A stretch of DNA of 64,000 nucleotides from Dysidea avara (Eukaryota > Porifera > Demospongiae > Dictyoceratida > Dysideidae), in NCBI RefSeq assembly GCF_963678975.1, contig NC_089276.1, positions 29,690,472 to 29,754,471 of the forward strand, read 5' to 3'. The notes beneath the pieces were generated by a model. The model searched no databases and was not told where the DNA came from. It saw only the letters and a program-made list of their open reading frames with translations. A program made the position numbers and the translations under genes. Below, one piece after another: positions 1 to 44,975 of the stretch. The stretch's first letter is position 1; every line of letters begins with the position of its first letter.

Positions 1-318
1 GGCAACTGGCCCTATTAATAATTAAAGAAAATTAAATCAATGAGATAGTGTAGAAGATACATCTAAACTTTCTGGACCTGGCAGGTGGCCTTGTTAATGA
101 GGTGGCTAGAGAAATGCAGTGTACTTCTCAACCAGTGAAGTGTTCTATGTACTCAGACAACCAAGTAGCAATATGCTTATAAACTACACAGCCATTGGAC
201 CTATTCCTTTGGTGCATGAGAATACTAAATACTAAGGCAAGAAAGGTTACATGTTCCACCTCCCAAGTACTGTATCTTCATACACTCTCTTCTTCTCCAA
301 CTCCACACACCTGTAACA

Positions 319-560
319 CTACTGAGGTAGACACATTGAGTGGTACATGGGAGCCAAAGGATTGAACACCTTCACATCAAAATAATTATGCCTTCTGTCC
401 ACATTCCCGGAAACCATTAGTGGAAGCATCAAGACTTGCTCCATCTTCAACATTGGCATGCAGTACAGTTCTATAGTGAAATAATTCTCCTGACAGTGAT
501 CGCAAAGGTGGCTCAGCCCCAACGTTGTGATAGGTTTCAATCAAAGAGATTTCATCGATG
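319..560 (-). pseudogene. Decayed transposon ORF fragment
   Basis: On the minus strand two frames must be combined to see a protein-like stretch: NVEDGASLDASTNGF in one frame and YFDVKVFNPLAPMYHS in another. The DV-x-VFNP-AP pattern resembles a module I associate with sponge and cnidarian retroelement ORFs (recollection). Frameshifts make it a relic. Confidence 0.45.
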
Positions 561-799
561 TTCAAAATCTGTCAGTGGTTGGGGGCTGTGCATGCCCCAT
601 CAATATCTTACTACTACAAAATTTGGAAACTACGCACCTTGAAAAAATCCTGAAATATGCCCCTGCTTCCCCAAAACATTAGTTACTTACAAGCAAAGTG
701 ACCATTTCAGCTCAGTTTCAACTAAATCTGTCTATCTTACAGCCTGAATTATATAGAATACAGTACACACTAATTATTTATGGTGCAAAAAATGCACAA

Positions 800-988
800 C
801 GTTTAGATATTTTACAGCATGATTACTAGCAACAATGTAACCATTGTAACTACTTTTGGACTATAGTAACTATAGTTACAAGTTGTAAGGATGTACAGCT
901 AACTAGTTAAATTACTTATAATTTAGTTATTTTAAAAGTGATGTATTAGGTAACTTAGTCACAAAAGCAATAGTTACCCCCAACTCTG
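800..988. mobile_element. hAT-like miniature element, partial
   Basis: Right end reads GTTACCCCCAACTCTG, the reverse complement of the hAT-type terminus CAGAGTTGGGGGTAAC. The inside is a run of GTAACTA/TAGTTAC palindromes like the fuller copy at 58755-59207. The left end is not found. Confidence 0.5.
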
Positions 989-1379
989 GTTAAGGAGGGT
1001 TCAAAGGTGAATCTTCTGATAAACAGTCACACAGGTATTATAATTATACATGATTATTCATGTACAATAAGACCAATATTTTGACATGCCTACCAGGTCA
1101 TGGCTTCTGCTCTAAGTTTCTCAACACTAGTTCAGCATTGTGACTAATACACTTCAAACATAAGCTAATTGGTCCAGTGGTATACTACTGGTGGAGCAGT
1201 AGATGTCTGGGTTGGGCCAATTTGGCTCAGAGTTGAAATACTTATCAAAAACCCTGATGCCTACTAGCAACCTATTAAATAATTTTTTTATGTGGATACA
1301 TTGACTATCATACCTCAAACATTTTGCTGTTTGATGAAAATTGAAGCAGAGTTATAAAAAATACAAAGCAAGGGTAGCC

Positions 1380-1437
1380 AGCTTGCAACTTGAATTTGAG
1401 CTTGCAACTTGAATTTGAGCTTGCAATTTGAATTTGC
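1380..1437. repeat. 20-bp tandem repeat, 3 copies
   Basis: Unit AGCTTGCAACTTGAATTTG repeated three times with one change in the last copy. Confidence 0.8.
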
Positions 1438-1711
1438 AAAAAAATGTATTACAAACTGATTTTGCTTTGCTTCAGTGTATACTTATGTACGCAATAGTTT
1501 GTCACTAGTGATATACATAATATGTATGTATGTATGTACAGGATATTGCAGTGGTTATACTATGAGTCCAACACAATCTGTATATTGATATCATACATGA
1601 TATAACTGGATAGCATCACAGATAATATGCATCAAAGCCTTTAGGTTGAAACAGTGTCACAAACAGTATGAAGTTATTCTCAATCACACACTGATAATCT
1701 CTAAAATGTGA

Positions 1712-21856
<20,145 letters not shown>

Positions 21857-22033
21857 CGTGCTTAAACCTAGGCCTGCGTACTCCACAAAATGACCTCCCA
21901 GGCTAGTTGCGTGATTCCCTCGACCATCCCACGAGGTCAGATTACCAATGAATGTAATTGGGCTTCAGTTACCCATAACCGTTGTCATGGCAATACGTTC
22001 TGAGCCGGGATGGCATGCGCACACAATCACCAG

Positions 22034-22316
22034 CAGTGTTGCCAGATGATTTGCTCCAAATGGAAAAATAAATTTGTTCATAAAAAGTTCATAAAAAGTT
22101 CATAAATCCATAATCACTTTCCAAAAACTAGTCCACACATTATAAATAGGTGGTAGCTAGTAGGGCACTGAATAGCAAAAAAAAAGGTCGCCACCTAAAA
22201 TTGCCAAAAGTTCATAGATTACTTCAGCTTCATAAAAAAGTTCGTAGATTATTTCAGGTTCACAAACAAGACAAAAAGTTCATAAATCTATGAACTTTAT
22301 TCACATGGCACCACTG
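22034..22316. mobile_element. hAT nonautonomous element with perfect 8-bp duplication
   Basis: Starts CAGTGTTGCCAG, ends TGGCACCACTG; flanked by ATCACCAG at 22026-22033 and 22317-22324. The interior is rich in GTTCATAAA repeats. Inserted about 150 bp upstream of the gene A start codon. Confidence 0.85.
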
Positions 22317-23299
22317 ATCACCAGGGATGGTCCCATGGTATTTTCCTTCAAATTTTAGAAATCACTTCTGCATCCTCATGTTGACCCTACATGGTCAGAA
22401 AACTATAGCTGTTATGGCAATGTCCTAAACAGACATCCTTGAGTAAATAGCTGTGTGCTTCCCCTTGAAATCAAAAAACAGGTAGCTAAAACAAGCTACA
22501 GTGCAGTTTAAATATGTGAGCGGATATATAATTTTAGTGATGAAGGTTGATAGTTGCTCTAGGGGGGTAGCTAGCTACGTAGCTACTATAATACAAGATC
22601 ACTCACTGGTCATGCATCAACGTGATATAGAAAGTAGATTTATTATAAAGCCACAACTTGATTCTGCACTAATGCATGTGATCTCTTCACAAGAGTGATT
22701 GATCCTCAAATGTTTGATACACAATCATTCTGGTTTGGTAAAGAGCTTTGTGTGCAACTATAAGACCTATAGTTACAGCCATTTTGAAGCTAGTTCACAT
22801 GATTATCTATGATAAAAAGACTCCACATGTTCACACTATAGCTTGCTCAGTGATGTGTAGTACATATTAAGTGTATGCATACTTGCTTGAATAATGATAT
22901 TCACAACACAGAACTCTACTCTTACTTATTGTGACCTAAGATCCTATCCTAGAGAAGAAATTACATCTGCAGTTTAAATGCTAAACAATATATGTACAGT
23001 ATAGTCAGCTTCATGCACTTTCCTAGTGTAATCCTGAATAGCAATCCACTTTGTTGCCTGAGTCATTATGTTTCAAAATGCTCCAATTCCATACAATTAC
23101 CACTTGCTGAGAGGTATTCTATTGTATGCTTCTTTCTTAAAGTCGAAGTCAATGACACGTCCTTCTTAGTTGGATGTGAGCAAACATTATTATTTAATTT
23201 TGCTAATTATATGACTATTGAAGCTATTCACAAAAATACTTTCACACTTTGTCTACTATAGCCATTAATTTTGGTGGTCAGTAGCAATACACCATGGAA

Positions 23300-24440
23300 T
23301 GAAACATTATTATGATAGCAGAGCCCACCTGAGGCGTAAAGCTAAATTACAAGTACAATTACAAATACGAATTATAGTACTTGTTCAGTGAACTTTTGAA
23401 ACTGTCTAATTGATCAGCATGAACAACATCTGAAGGCAATCTGTTCCAATCAGAAATAGTGTGTGGAAAAAAGGAGTACTTTAAACAATATATGGGAACT
23501 TCATGTTGTTTCTGGATCTGGTGGTATAGTAATTGGTGATGGAGTTGGGAGATCATTTGTTGGAATATATATATGTAAAATATTATTGATTATTTTATAA
23601 AGTATTAGACAAGTGCTCTCTCTTCAAAGTTATAAGGTTGGCCACTTAAGTGATGACAACAATGAACTAGTACTGTCCGACATTTCTTCTCCAAGGTTGG
23701 TTCAACACAATGCGAACTGCTCTATAGATGCTGAATCATTTCAATTTATTCATTTGATTCTGGTGGTAAGGATCCCAAATAGATGAAGCATAATCTAGTA
23801 CTGGTAACACAAACTGCTTGTAGCTTAATTATTTCAATCGTTTTGAGCAAGTGCACAAGTTACGATTCAAAAATCCAATTAATTTCGTTGCTTTGCCACA
23901 TACATAGTCAACATGCGGTTGCCAAGAAAGTTTATGGTCAATGATAACTCCAAGATAGGAATGTTGTTCAACGATGTTAAGAACTTGACCTGACATTGAG
24001 TATAATAATTCACTTTTGTGGTGGTGTTTGGACAGTTGCATGATACAGCATTTATTGATGTTAAATTCATTTTCCACTTGTCAGCCCAGGAAGAAAGCCT
24101 ATGTAGATCTTCCTGAAGTATTTGGTGGTCGGCAGCAGTTAATATTGGATGATAAATCAAAAAATCATCTGCAAAATTAATAATCTAACTGTGCTCTGAA
24201 AGTCTATGGCCAGATTAAGGTGTGTGGGCCCAAGAACTGAGCCCTGGGGGACACCTGATGTGACTTCACATGGGGTAGAATATGAGCCTTTGATTACAGC
24301 TTGCTCTATTGGACAAAAATGAATGTATCCATTGTAGAGGCTTACCTCTTATTCCATAGAATTCTAGCTTTTGTACAAGCCTTGAATGTACAACCTTATC
24401 AAAGGTTTTAGAGAAATCTAAAATGTCAAGGTGCTAACTT
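23300..24440 (-). pseudogene. Decayed LINE reverse transcriptase (CR1/jockey-like)
   Basis: Minus-strand blocks in shifted frames: DFSKTFDKVVHSRLVQKLEF, FADDFLIYHP (the RT catalytic motif, FADD form), LQEDLHRLSSWADKWKMEFN, SYLGVIIDHKLSWQPHV, LPVLDYASSIWDPY, and the tail SDWNRLPSDVVHADQLDSF ending at 23359. Several frameshifts and stops, so inactive. Confidence 0.85.
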
Positions 24441-25578
24441 ACTCCTACACATATGCTAGTATACACGCATACAAAAATAAATTTTTGGCTGGAATATGTT
24501 GCAATTGCTAACTATAATATATGTATAGTATAGCTATGGCTACTCAGCTACATGTATACAGACGTGGACCATTTGCAACTGTAAATTGTAACTACACAAA
24601 AGGGTGAGGGTTCCAACAGAGCATGCTGTCGACAGACACAATGAATAGTCCAGATGAAAGTTGTACCTTCATTGTTTAAAACTATAAAAAGAAATAGATT
24701 ACTTACACACAAGTTTGTGAGAATACAATTCAATTGCAAAAAAAAAGTGTAGTTATTATTCTAATGCAAATAATATATAAAACAATGTGACAGTATATTT
24801 AAGGGTGCTCTGTACAGTCCGATTATATGGCTTCCCATGAAATTTAATTTAGTCTATAACTTACAAATGGTTTTAGCAAATGTCCTGTACTTTTTTACTG
24901 GATATAAGCTAACACTAGTACACAGTTTAGTCCAAACCCAACTGCTAAATTTGCTTTAGAACATGAGTTACAGTTTTTCCCTTTATACTAGAGCTAGTCC
25001 TACAATTTATGCACAAGAGCCTTGATACTTTTATGATACACTATGCTAAACAGCACAAACCATTGTGCGTTTTTATTTTTGTCTTTTAGCTTCTCAATCA
25101 TCACATATTTATCTTTCAGGTTGACAGTCCCAGAAATCCTTTTTTTACTTCTACGTTATCCATCATCTGAACTTGCTATTTCAAAATGGCAAACGCTCTT
25201 CTTTGGTAAAATTACTAAAGTAGCTTGTGTGAAAATTTCATATCTATTGGATTAAAAATGACGGAGTAGTTCTATTTTAAGTGATGGGGTGTAGAATAGC
25301 AAGATTCGTGTGCTTTTTGCTATGGGATACCTAATTTACAGGTACTAAAATGCGTCAACATGTCACAGACTAATTAAGTGACCATAACATTTCTTTTAGT
25401 GCAAAACAGACTATGTTTTGGAAAGCCTTGTATGAACTGTACAGAGCACCCTTAACTATCAGAACATAACAAAATAGTCTTTAAAAACCAGGGCATATCA
25501 TACAAAATGAAATTATGGATACAACCAACTAATTATATGCATGCAAACATGTTTGTTCAGTTGTTGGCACTAGCTGAT

Positions 25579-37671
<12,093 letters not shown>

Positions 37672-38549
37672 GATCTTGTGTACTACTGACTATACGCTCA
37701 GGGAAATGCTAATCGTATGCTATATATACAAAGTGAATAAATACGCAGGTAGCTAAACCGGACGTTAACAGATCAACAAATTTTACCACACCAGTGAAAA
37801 TATTGTGCGTGCACCTTGACCTACGCCAATTCTATAAACAACATGTCTACTTACCGGTATTTATCTACATTCAAGTTTGCTGTTGTCAGCTTATGAATGT
37901 ATAATAGTGGCATGTGCATGTTTCCAAAACATGATATCACTGGGGATTCCCCTACACGTGTACTCTTCAGTAATATCCTGTCACAGTGTTGTTTACAAGG
38001 TTAGCTAATACCATAAAAGCAAAACCGCATATGTATAGACTAAACATGATATCCTCTATCCATATAGAGACTGTATTGTGTCCCTCTATAATAATTGCTC
38101 TAACGATATTATTATTATCCTGATTGCTATAGCCATAATTTTTTTTTTTATATCCTCATTAGTATTCTTCGCTATAATCTTTATAGTGACTGATAAAGTA
38201 CACTACTATGGATACTGGACTCAAGCAACCATTGTGCATGATTATCTCATTATATTTACGTTTTGCTGTTACTGGGTACTGGCAGCAATGACCAGCTATC
38301 ATCATACAGTACAGTAGTACTGTATAGTAGGGATCATGGAGATTTCAGCTTTCTTACCCTTCAGTACCACCCAAAAACAAAGCAGCCTCATATTTCCATC
38401 AAAACAGTTTGGCAGTATTGGTTAAGCATACAAAGCTGAAAAACTAAACGCCTTCAGAGCAACCCCAAAAGTTTCTATGGAATTAAAACAACTGAAATTC
38501 TACTAACTGGCTACAAGCATAACTTGACTATGTTTAATGCTATGGGCTT

Positions 38550-39420
38550 GATTTTTTCATTGTTTGATGTTGCTTCGGCCCAAGACCTTTTGTCAATATT
38601 AGCAGCAACAGTGACCTCTGTCCTCTTTTGTGACCCATTTCTTTCTCCACTGCCTCGAAGGTGTTAATTCGTGATAACACAAGGTGGCTTCAGTGAAAGG
38701 TGCATGGCTGTTGCAAGAATTGTCAATAATTTCTGTAGACGCTTTTAGTACTGTTCTTTGTTTGTAACACTATAACAGGAAGAACATGCCTGAAAACAAA
38801 GCAGCCACTTCCCAGTAATTGATATTCTGTGTACATGTTTCTTCACAATTTCTGTAGTGACTGGATTGATTGTAGTGGTACTTCTTGCACTGTTCTTTCC
38901 AGTTATAATGCTGTATGACAAGTCAAAAAATGCTGAAAACAAAGTGAAATGGCAATAACACTTTCCAGTAATTGAGTCGAAGCATGTGTTATGTCTAGCC
39001 ATTACCTTTGTCCTCCTCTGTGCTCCATTTCTTTCTCCACTACTGCATAAGTGTTGTTTGCAGGTAGTACATTAGCTATGCTTCTACAGTACTGAATAAC
39101 AACAACAATCCATAATTTCTGCAGTATGTGGATTAATTACAGATCTTTTGTAATACTGCAACTATAATGGGTAGATAATGAAGTGAAAAGGATTATTTTG
39201 CTTCCCAGTATTTGATAGTTGAGGTGCATGTTTAATTGCAATCCCCATGTGTGTGACTGGATTGATTTCAGAGGTGCTACTTCTTGTACTGTTCTTCATT
39301 TGTAATGCCAGCATTGTACATGTATAATGGGTGGAACATAGCTGAAAACACAACAGAATGCCCATATATACATATTGCTTTTTTAGTAGTTGGGGCACAT
39401 GTTTAGTCACTCAATTGATT
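38550..39420. repeat. Degenerate tandem array of about 200-bp units
   Basis: The block TTTCTGTAGTGACTGGATTGATTGTAG...CTTGTACTGTTCTT...TGCTGAAAACAAAG...CCAGTAATTGA recurs about four times. A related block in the opposite direction lies at 52640-53020. Confidence 0.6.
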
Positions 39421-39524
39421 TTTATAGTGTCTGAACAGTTGGTATTCTTTCCTTTGATGTGGTATGCATTGGTTCACCAGTCACAAATCATGTTAAAAAA
39501 TGTAAACAATTAAAACAAACGTAA

Positions 39525-39770
39525 GGAAAAATTAGAAATTTTACATTTGAGTATATAGGGATCATGAAATGAAACGCAAAGGAGGTCATTGCCACCTGCA
39601 GCTATACTGGTGAACAACGGACATTTCATCTCCACTTCAATTATGGCTATATCATGTAGGCTGTATATATATGACCAAGTATGGAAATTAAATGTGCACT
39701 AAAGCTGCAGGTGTAGACAACCTCCTATGTTTCATTGTAATAATCCTTCCTCAATTCTTATGCATTTATT
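39525..39770. mobile_element. Hairpin MITE copy 2 (decayed)
   Basis: GGAAAAATTAGAAATTTTA start, GAAATGAAACGCAAAGGAGGTC, mirrored by ACAACCTCCTATGTTTCATTG. The inner arm CTGCAGCTATACTGG is only partly mirrored. Confidence 0.6.
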
Positions 39771-39771
39771 A

Positions 39772-39818
39772 TATTGATTGATTGATTTGATTTATTTATT
39801 GATTGATTGATTGATTGA

Positions 39819-39852
<34 letters not shown>

Positions 39853-40560
39853 ATTAGCCTCAAGTCAGTCGGCAATGCCGTTCTTCCCTGACTGAGGAGG
39901 AAGCACAAAAATAGCATACATATACACATATAAATTACAACTGCACACACACACAATAACTGAACAAAAAAATTACAACACACACATAGCACATACAAAA
40001 CAATTAAGCAAACAATTTACAAACACAAAACTCATCAACAAATTTTACACAAATAAGAAAATAAATCGTCCTGAAAAGTTGGAGATGTTAACATGTCGTT
40101 AACAGGGAGTCAGGATGACTCCATGCTTGTGGCAGAGGTATTATTAGGTAGCTGTGCTGATACAGTTACATACTCTAATTTGTTACCATCTGTACTCACT
40201 TTGCAGTGAAGCTTGTTGTTGAGGTATAAGGAATCATTTCTTATTTTGATGTATCTCCATTCGGTACCATTGTCAATTAGGGATCTCCTTTCTTTCAATA
40301 ATAAGCGTTCCTTTTGACGCTCCTGGGGAGTTAGATCAGGTTTTATGTAGATTGGAACTTCAAGCTTAGACTTAGAACTTAGGATGTCAATTGCTGTGTT
40401 TGAACGAAGGAATTTCACCAGAAGGGGTCTGGGACGCTCACTCTTATGGTCATACTTGCCGAGACAATACAAATCTTTTATATCACTAGGTTCAATGTCA
40501 ATATCAGTTGCAGACAGAGCTTCCATCACGTTTTCCATGTCCTTTTTCATATATATACAT
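39772..40560 (-). pseudogene. LINE ORF1-like fragment with 3' UTR and (ATTG)n tail
   Basis: Minus-strand frame 40550-40110 (146 aa): KDLYCLGKYDHKSERPRPLL, VKFLRSNTAIDIL, IYIKPDLTPQERQ. The RPRPLLVKF and DLTPxER motifs are typical of LINE ORF1 RNA-binding proteins. It is followed by a 3' UTR and a (TCAA)n/(ATTG)n tail at 39775-39852. No reverse transcriptase between them, so it is internally deleted or non-autonomous. Confidence 0.75.
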
Positions 40561-41587
40561 ATACACCAACTAAACAGTTATACTACTGGTTGTCTCAGTA
40601 CTATAATAAAACATGGTTTAATCGCTACTCTGACATTTCAGAATTTAGGCTGGCGTATTATATGGGTTATACAGCTGGTTTGGACTGAGATTGGGCACTA
40701 GTAACTAAATGTCTGGGCCAATAAACATAAGTAGCATGGATGTATAAACTCACCTTAGCTATAGTTGATAAAAATCAGCTATGTAGATTCTCCCATTTTA
40801 GAATCTGTTGTTTATTTTTGATTTAACTAGCTTGTTGTGATTTTTTGCTTTTCAATCAGTTGACCATTACGCCCATCAGTTTCCCAAACACTCAACAGCT
40901 TTTAGTTAACATGAGAACCTCTTTAAACCATTGCATTTATGTGACATATATTCATACATTTTCATCATCATTTAGATCAGGCGTGATAGCTGTAATGTGT
41001 GGATGTGGGTACATTATTATATGCTCAGGCAACTAGATTGGTTATGTAATTGTATCAGCTAAGTTTTGTTACAGTATATGCATGCATTTAGCTATACATA
41101 TGTAATTTATTTTGCCGGCATAAAGCTACATTGCAAATCTATAATGTACATAAGTGTGTTACTAGCTATAGTGTATTATTATTTATTTTACCTCCAGTAT
41201 TTAATCAGTACGAATAGTATACTGAGCATGCAGCAGTATAGGTATCACTCAATTATAGAGCTAGCTTTCCTTGAACTGCTGCAGTTACTTGCAGTAGCTA
41301 TAAAAGTTCTGCATGGAAGCTATAGCATACAATTAGTTTGAGATACGTAGTAAGGCCACGGTGGAAGGTCATAGCTAAAAGAGGTAAGGTTGGCACAGTG
41401 GGTCACTTTGTGCCTTCTCAAAGATCCATGATTGAGTCTATGACAAAGCAAGTGGGGGACCACTTATGGCAGAGGGGGACCAACTGTGGTGGTGTAGCTA
41501 AGTTGTCCTGGGAGGACAATTGGCAATGCTGCAAGTAGTCCAGGGGACCAAGTATGATTGCTGCAACTGCCGGGTCCAGGGGAACCA

Positions 41588-41909
41588 CAGGGGCGTACGC
41601 AGGAATTTTGAAAAGGGGTTTCCACTACAGCTAAGTGACTGTTATATTAGAGTAGTTTATGTTGCCTGACTGCTCTATTAGAGTATCTCGATCTTTTCAC
41701 CAAAATCATAATTCAGAACAATGCTATAAGTGTTCCTGTCATGTTAGAAACTATTATTTAACTAAGATAAAAGTTTAAAATGTGTCCTGTTCCATGACAG
41801 ATTCCAGATTCTGGAAACCTGAAGTGTCAATTTCTTAATGTTTCAAGTACTGTGTAAAATCCAAAGGGGCTTCCTGAAACCCCTGGAAACCCCCCTCCGT
41901 ACGCCCCTG
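41588..41909. mobile_element. hAT-like element with CAGGGGCGTACG ends
   Basis: CAGGGGCGTACGCAGGA at the left, CCTCCGTACGCCCCTG at the right, 322 bp. No clean target duplication seen. Confidence 0.6.
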
Positions 41910-42920
41910 GACCAGTTGTGGCAAGACAAATCTCAAAAGGCATGCACACATGCCACTGGTAGTCAGGTCAAAAAATACACTTTCGTTCAAAGTTTATGGG
42001 GATTAGCAAACCTATACATTTTTGCAAACCTATACATTTTTGGAAAGCTTAGAGCATGAGGAATCTGAAAATTAATGTTTACATTTGCTCAGATTCCTAC
42101 AAGGTCAACATTTTTTAATTTCAAAGTGACAGCTAAAAATAACAAATTTCTAATATATCAAGTTTAATTTTGACATAAAAGTTTAATAAGTGGATTCAAC
42201 AAATTCTCTGGTGACATTTTTACACCTTTATTCATTAGAGGTGACAGTTAACCATGAATAATTGAAAGTTTTTGCAAAGGGAATAGAAGAACGCCCATTA
42301 TAATTTATATGCTGCAATAATTCAGGAATAATTTACAGTGAAAAAGTTAACGAATATTCTGGAGTATAACTCGTAGTATAACTGGTGCAAAGTGTAACAT
42401 ATAATTTGACTTCTAATAAAACAGTTCAAGCCTGAAAATTTAGATACTTTAATAGAACAGTCACATAATCTAGTAAAGCAGTCAACTTTTGAGCCTATTT
42501 TATTTTGCTAATGTGCTTATGCATGTTTAGCATAATAATATTATTATTGCTAGATAAAGTTTGAAAGAATTTTCATTTTCAAAGACAGTAGTTGGAATTT
42601 GCTTAATACAGTAGTTTTAAAATAACAATTGGAAAGAACGAATTCACGCTGATCACCAAGAGCAATTTTTTTGCACCAGACAGACTTGCACCAACAAGTT
42701 AAAATTGATATACACACATTCTTGAAAATTAGTATCCACTGTAAATGCTGTGAACATTTACTTTTCAGTGACAGGATTATTGTATATCAGACATATTCAA
42801 ATAATCCAAAGATTGCCATTGTCGACAAATTGATTCTTATCCAAAAATAAACAAAGGGCATTTGGCACATCTAGCCAAGACATTTTTAATGACTGGCTCA
42901 CAGGTAACTGCTTTAAGTAT

Positions 42921-43117
42921 AAAGTTGGATTAAGGATCAAAAAAGTAAAAAAAAACAATTGAATAGCTAAACAGTGGTGAAACAAGAGATTGCCTATATA
43001 CTGCAGATGTACTAGTGGACATTTAATCTGCAGTATATAGGCATGCAACCTCTCTTGTTTCACTACTGTTTAGCTATTCCCTTGTTTCTTTACTTTTTTG
43101 ATCCTTAATCTAACTTT
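42921..43117. mobile_element. Hairpin MITE copy 3
   Basis: Inverted arms of about 90 bp: GATCAAAAAAGTAAA...CAGTGGTGAAACAAGAG...CTATATACTGCAGAT and its mirror. The loop includes CTAGTGGACATTTAAT, shared with copy 4. Confidence 0.8.
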
Positions 43118-43814
43118 CTACCTATTTTTTTGTAACATAATTATGACTGGTGGACACGTACATATGTTGCATCAAAAGGAGGACAGGCACCTGACAAGCC
43201 ATAGGTCTGGACGCATGCCCCAACTATCAGTTATGTAGCTAAAAGGGAGGTAGCCATGATGCTTCATTTTCATCTACAGTATACTTTGCTCATTACACAA
43301 CATTGCAAACAAAAACAGCATGAGAAGCGTCCCAACAATCAGTCATATGGCTTTATGGAAAATGCAGCCACAGGGAAGCCGTATCACGATATAATATAGC
43401 ATGAATTGACACCTTGCATTATCAGTGAAGAGAACTGAATAGGGACCCGCCGATTATGCTGGCATAATTGGTAGAATATTTGTGTAATAGTATGAATTCT
43501 TGCTTATCAAAGTAGCCATCACAGAAAGATCGATATAGTCTAATAGAACAGTCAGTAACTCTAATAGAACAATCATATAACTGACTGTTCTATTAGAGTA
43601 TATCGATCTTTCTGTAATATGCATTTTGACAAGTTTGTGCTCCAGCCGCTTATTATTTATCCATAAACTGGAAATTATTAGCAGAGCATGAGAACTGAGG
43701 CATAAATAATTGGGCATAATAGGTAAATTTTTGAGCAGTGCAGCATAGCATAATCGGCGGCTCCCTAGAACTGAAACACAAAGGAGGACAAAGGCAAGTC
43801 CATAATGCATGTAT

Positions 43815-44975
43815 CAGGGGCGTAGCCAGCCAATATTTGATGGTTGGGCATAACATCAACTTAACTACACACACAAGAAACACGCTCACTTTCATGTGAG
43901 ACTTTATCAAAGAAAAATATGAAAAGTGTATGCACACAAGGCCTACAGCTACCTATGCTATAGTGTAAACAAATGTTGCTTGCATGCATGAGAACATTTT
44001 ACTAGCTGTAGCTATGCTATTCTATTACTTGTAGGGTATGCATCCACTGACGATCGTCGTAGCTGAGTATCACTTGACATCAAACTGCTGAACCTACAAG
44101 AACCAACAACGTAAATAGTTCATCACATATTTACTACAATCAACTGGCAGTATAGCTTACAGACCAACCACCACAGCGACATGCAATGCTTTTCAAGTAA
44201 ACGCCACATAGCCCCAAATGAAGGCCGGGGGCGCTAATTTATGAACTATAATGAGTCCATAGATAATCACAAATATCAGCACGCCAGGAAAGCTTCGTCC
44301 CAGACTTATAGCAGCCAATGTACATTTTGCATGTATCCGGTGTAAACCACAACTTGGTTAATCAGTACAAATTGTGCACGTGACACTTTATAATGACTTG
44401 ACCTTTTCTCCATTTCCAGCTCCATTTGCATCTGCTATTATTGTTATATAGAAGAAGAGTACGTTTTCCCGTTTTCTTTCATCAGCAGTAAAAAAGTTAG
44501 GCTATGGTGTTTTCCTTATCAAAAAATACGCTTGACAAGCCGGTCCACTGAAACGAAATCTTTTCCTGCCAACACCATCCGCACTGAATCCTACTGACGA
44601 TTATCACTAACTGTAACTTAGAGGTACAGTACCACGCTTCGACTCCATTTTAAATTTCGAATTTAAACCGCGCCAAGGAGCGTGGCACGTGCGTCTACAT
44701 GAGTGTAATTATAGGGACTTTCCAAGGGATTTTCTGCGAAATGGATCACGTGATACACCATCTATCTCGACCCTTTTTCGAAGTCGAAGGTTCAACAAAT
44801 GAGGTACACGTTTACGCTTTACAGTATTAAAGTAGGGTGTTTTGTGTGCTGCTGTGAATCCTCGCGTGAATCTTAAGCTACTTGTGATGGTTGGGCAAAA
44901 GTTTGTGATGGTTGGGCAAGAAACTGTGATGGTTGGGCAAATGCCCGCCCATGCCCACCCTTGGCTACGCCACTG
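43815..44975. mobile_element. hAT nonautonomous element, 1161 bp, perfect 8-bp duplication
   Basis: CAGGGGCGTAGCCAGCC at the left, TTGGCTACGCCACTG at the right; flanked by GCATGTAT at 43807-43814 and 44976-44983. Near the right end TGTGATGGTTGGGCAA is repeated three times. No transposase frame. Confidence 0.88.

Larger units (their letters stand above)
1..1711. other. Spacer downstream of gene A
   Basis: No exon recognised. It holds a decayed coding fragment (319-540), a hAT-like terminus ending at 988 and a short 20-bp tandem (1380-1437). The rest is AT-rich single-copy-like sequence. Confidence 0.6.
21887..25578. other. Spacer between gene B 3' end and gene A 5' end
   Basis: Should contain the gene A promoter near 21890-22030 (no clear TATA box seen). 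It also holds a hAT element, a decayed LINE, and about 1.1 kb (24440-25578) in which I recognise nothing. Confidence 0.55.

Noticed and set aside
43454-43937. Two overlapping hydrophobic frames resembling membrane proteins
   Set aside because: They run across a hAT terminus and the CTATTAGAGTA motif pair; no conserved protein pattern seen.
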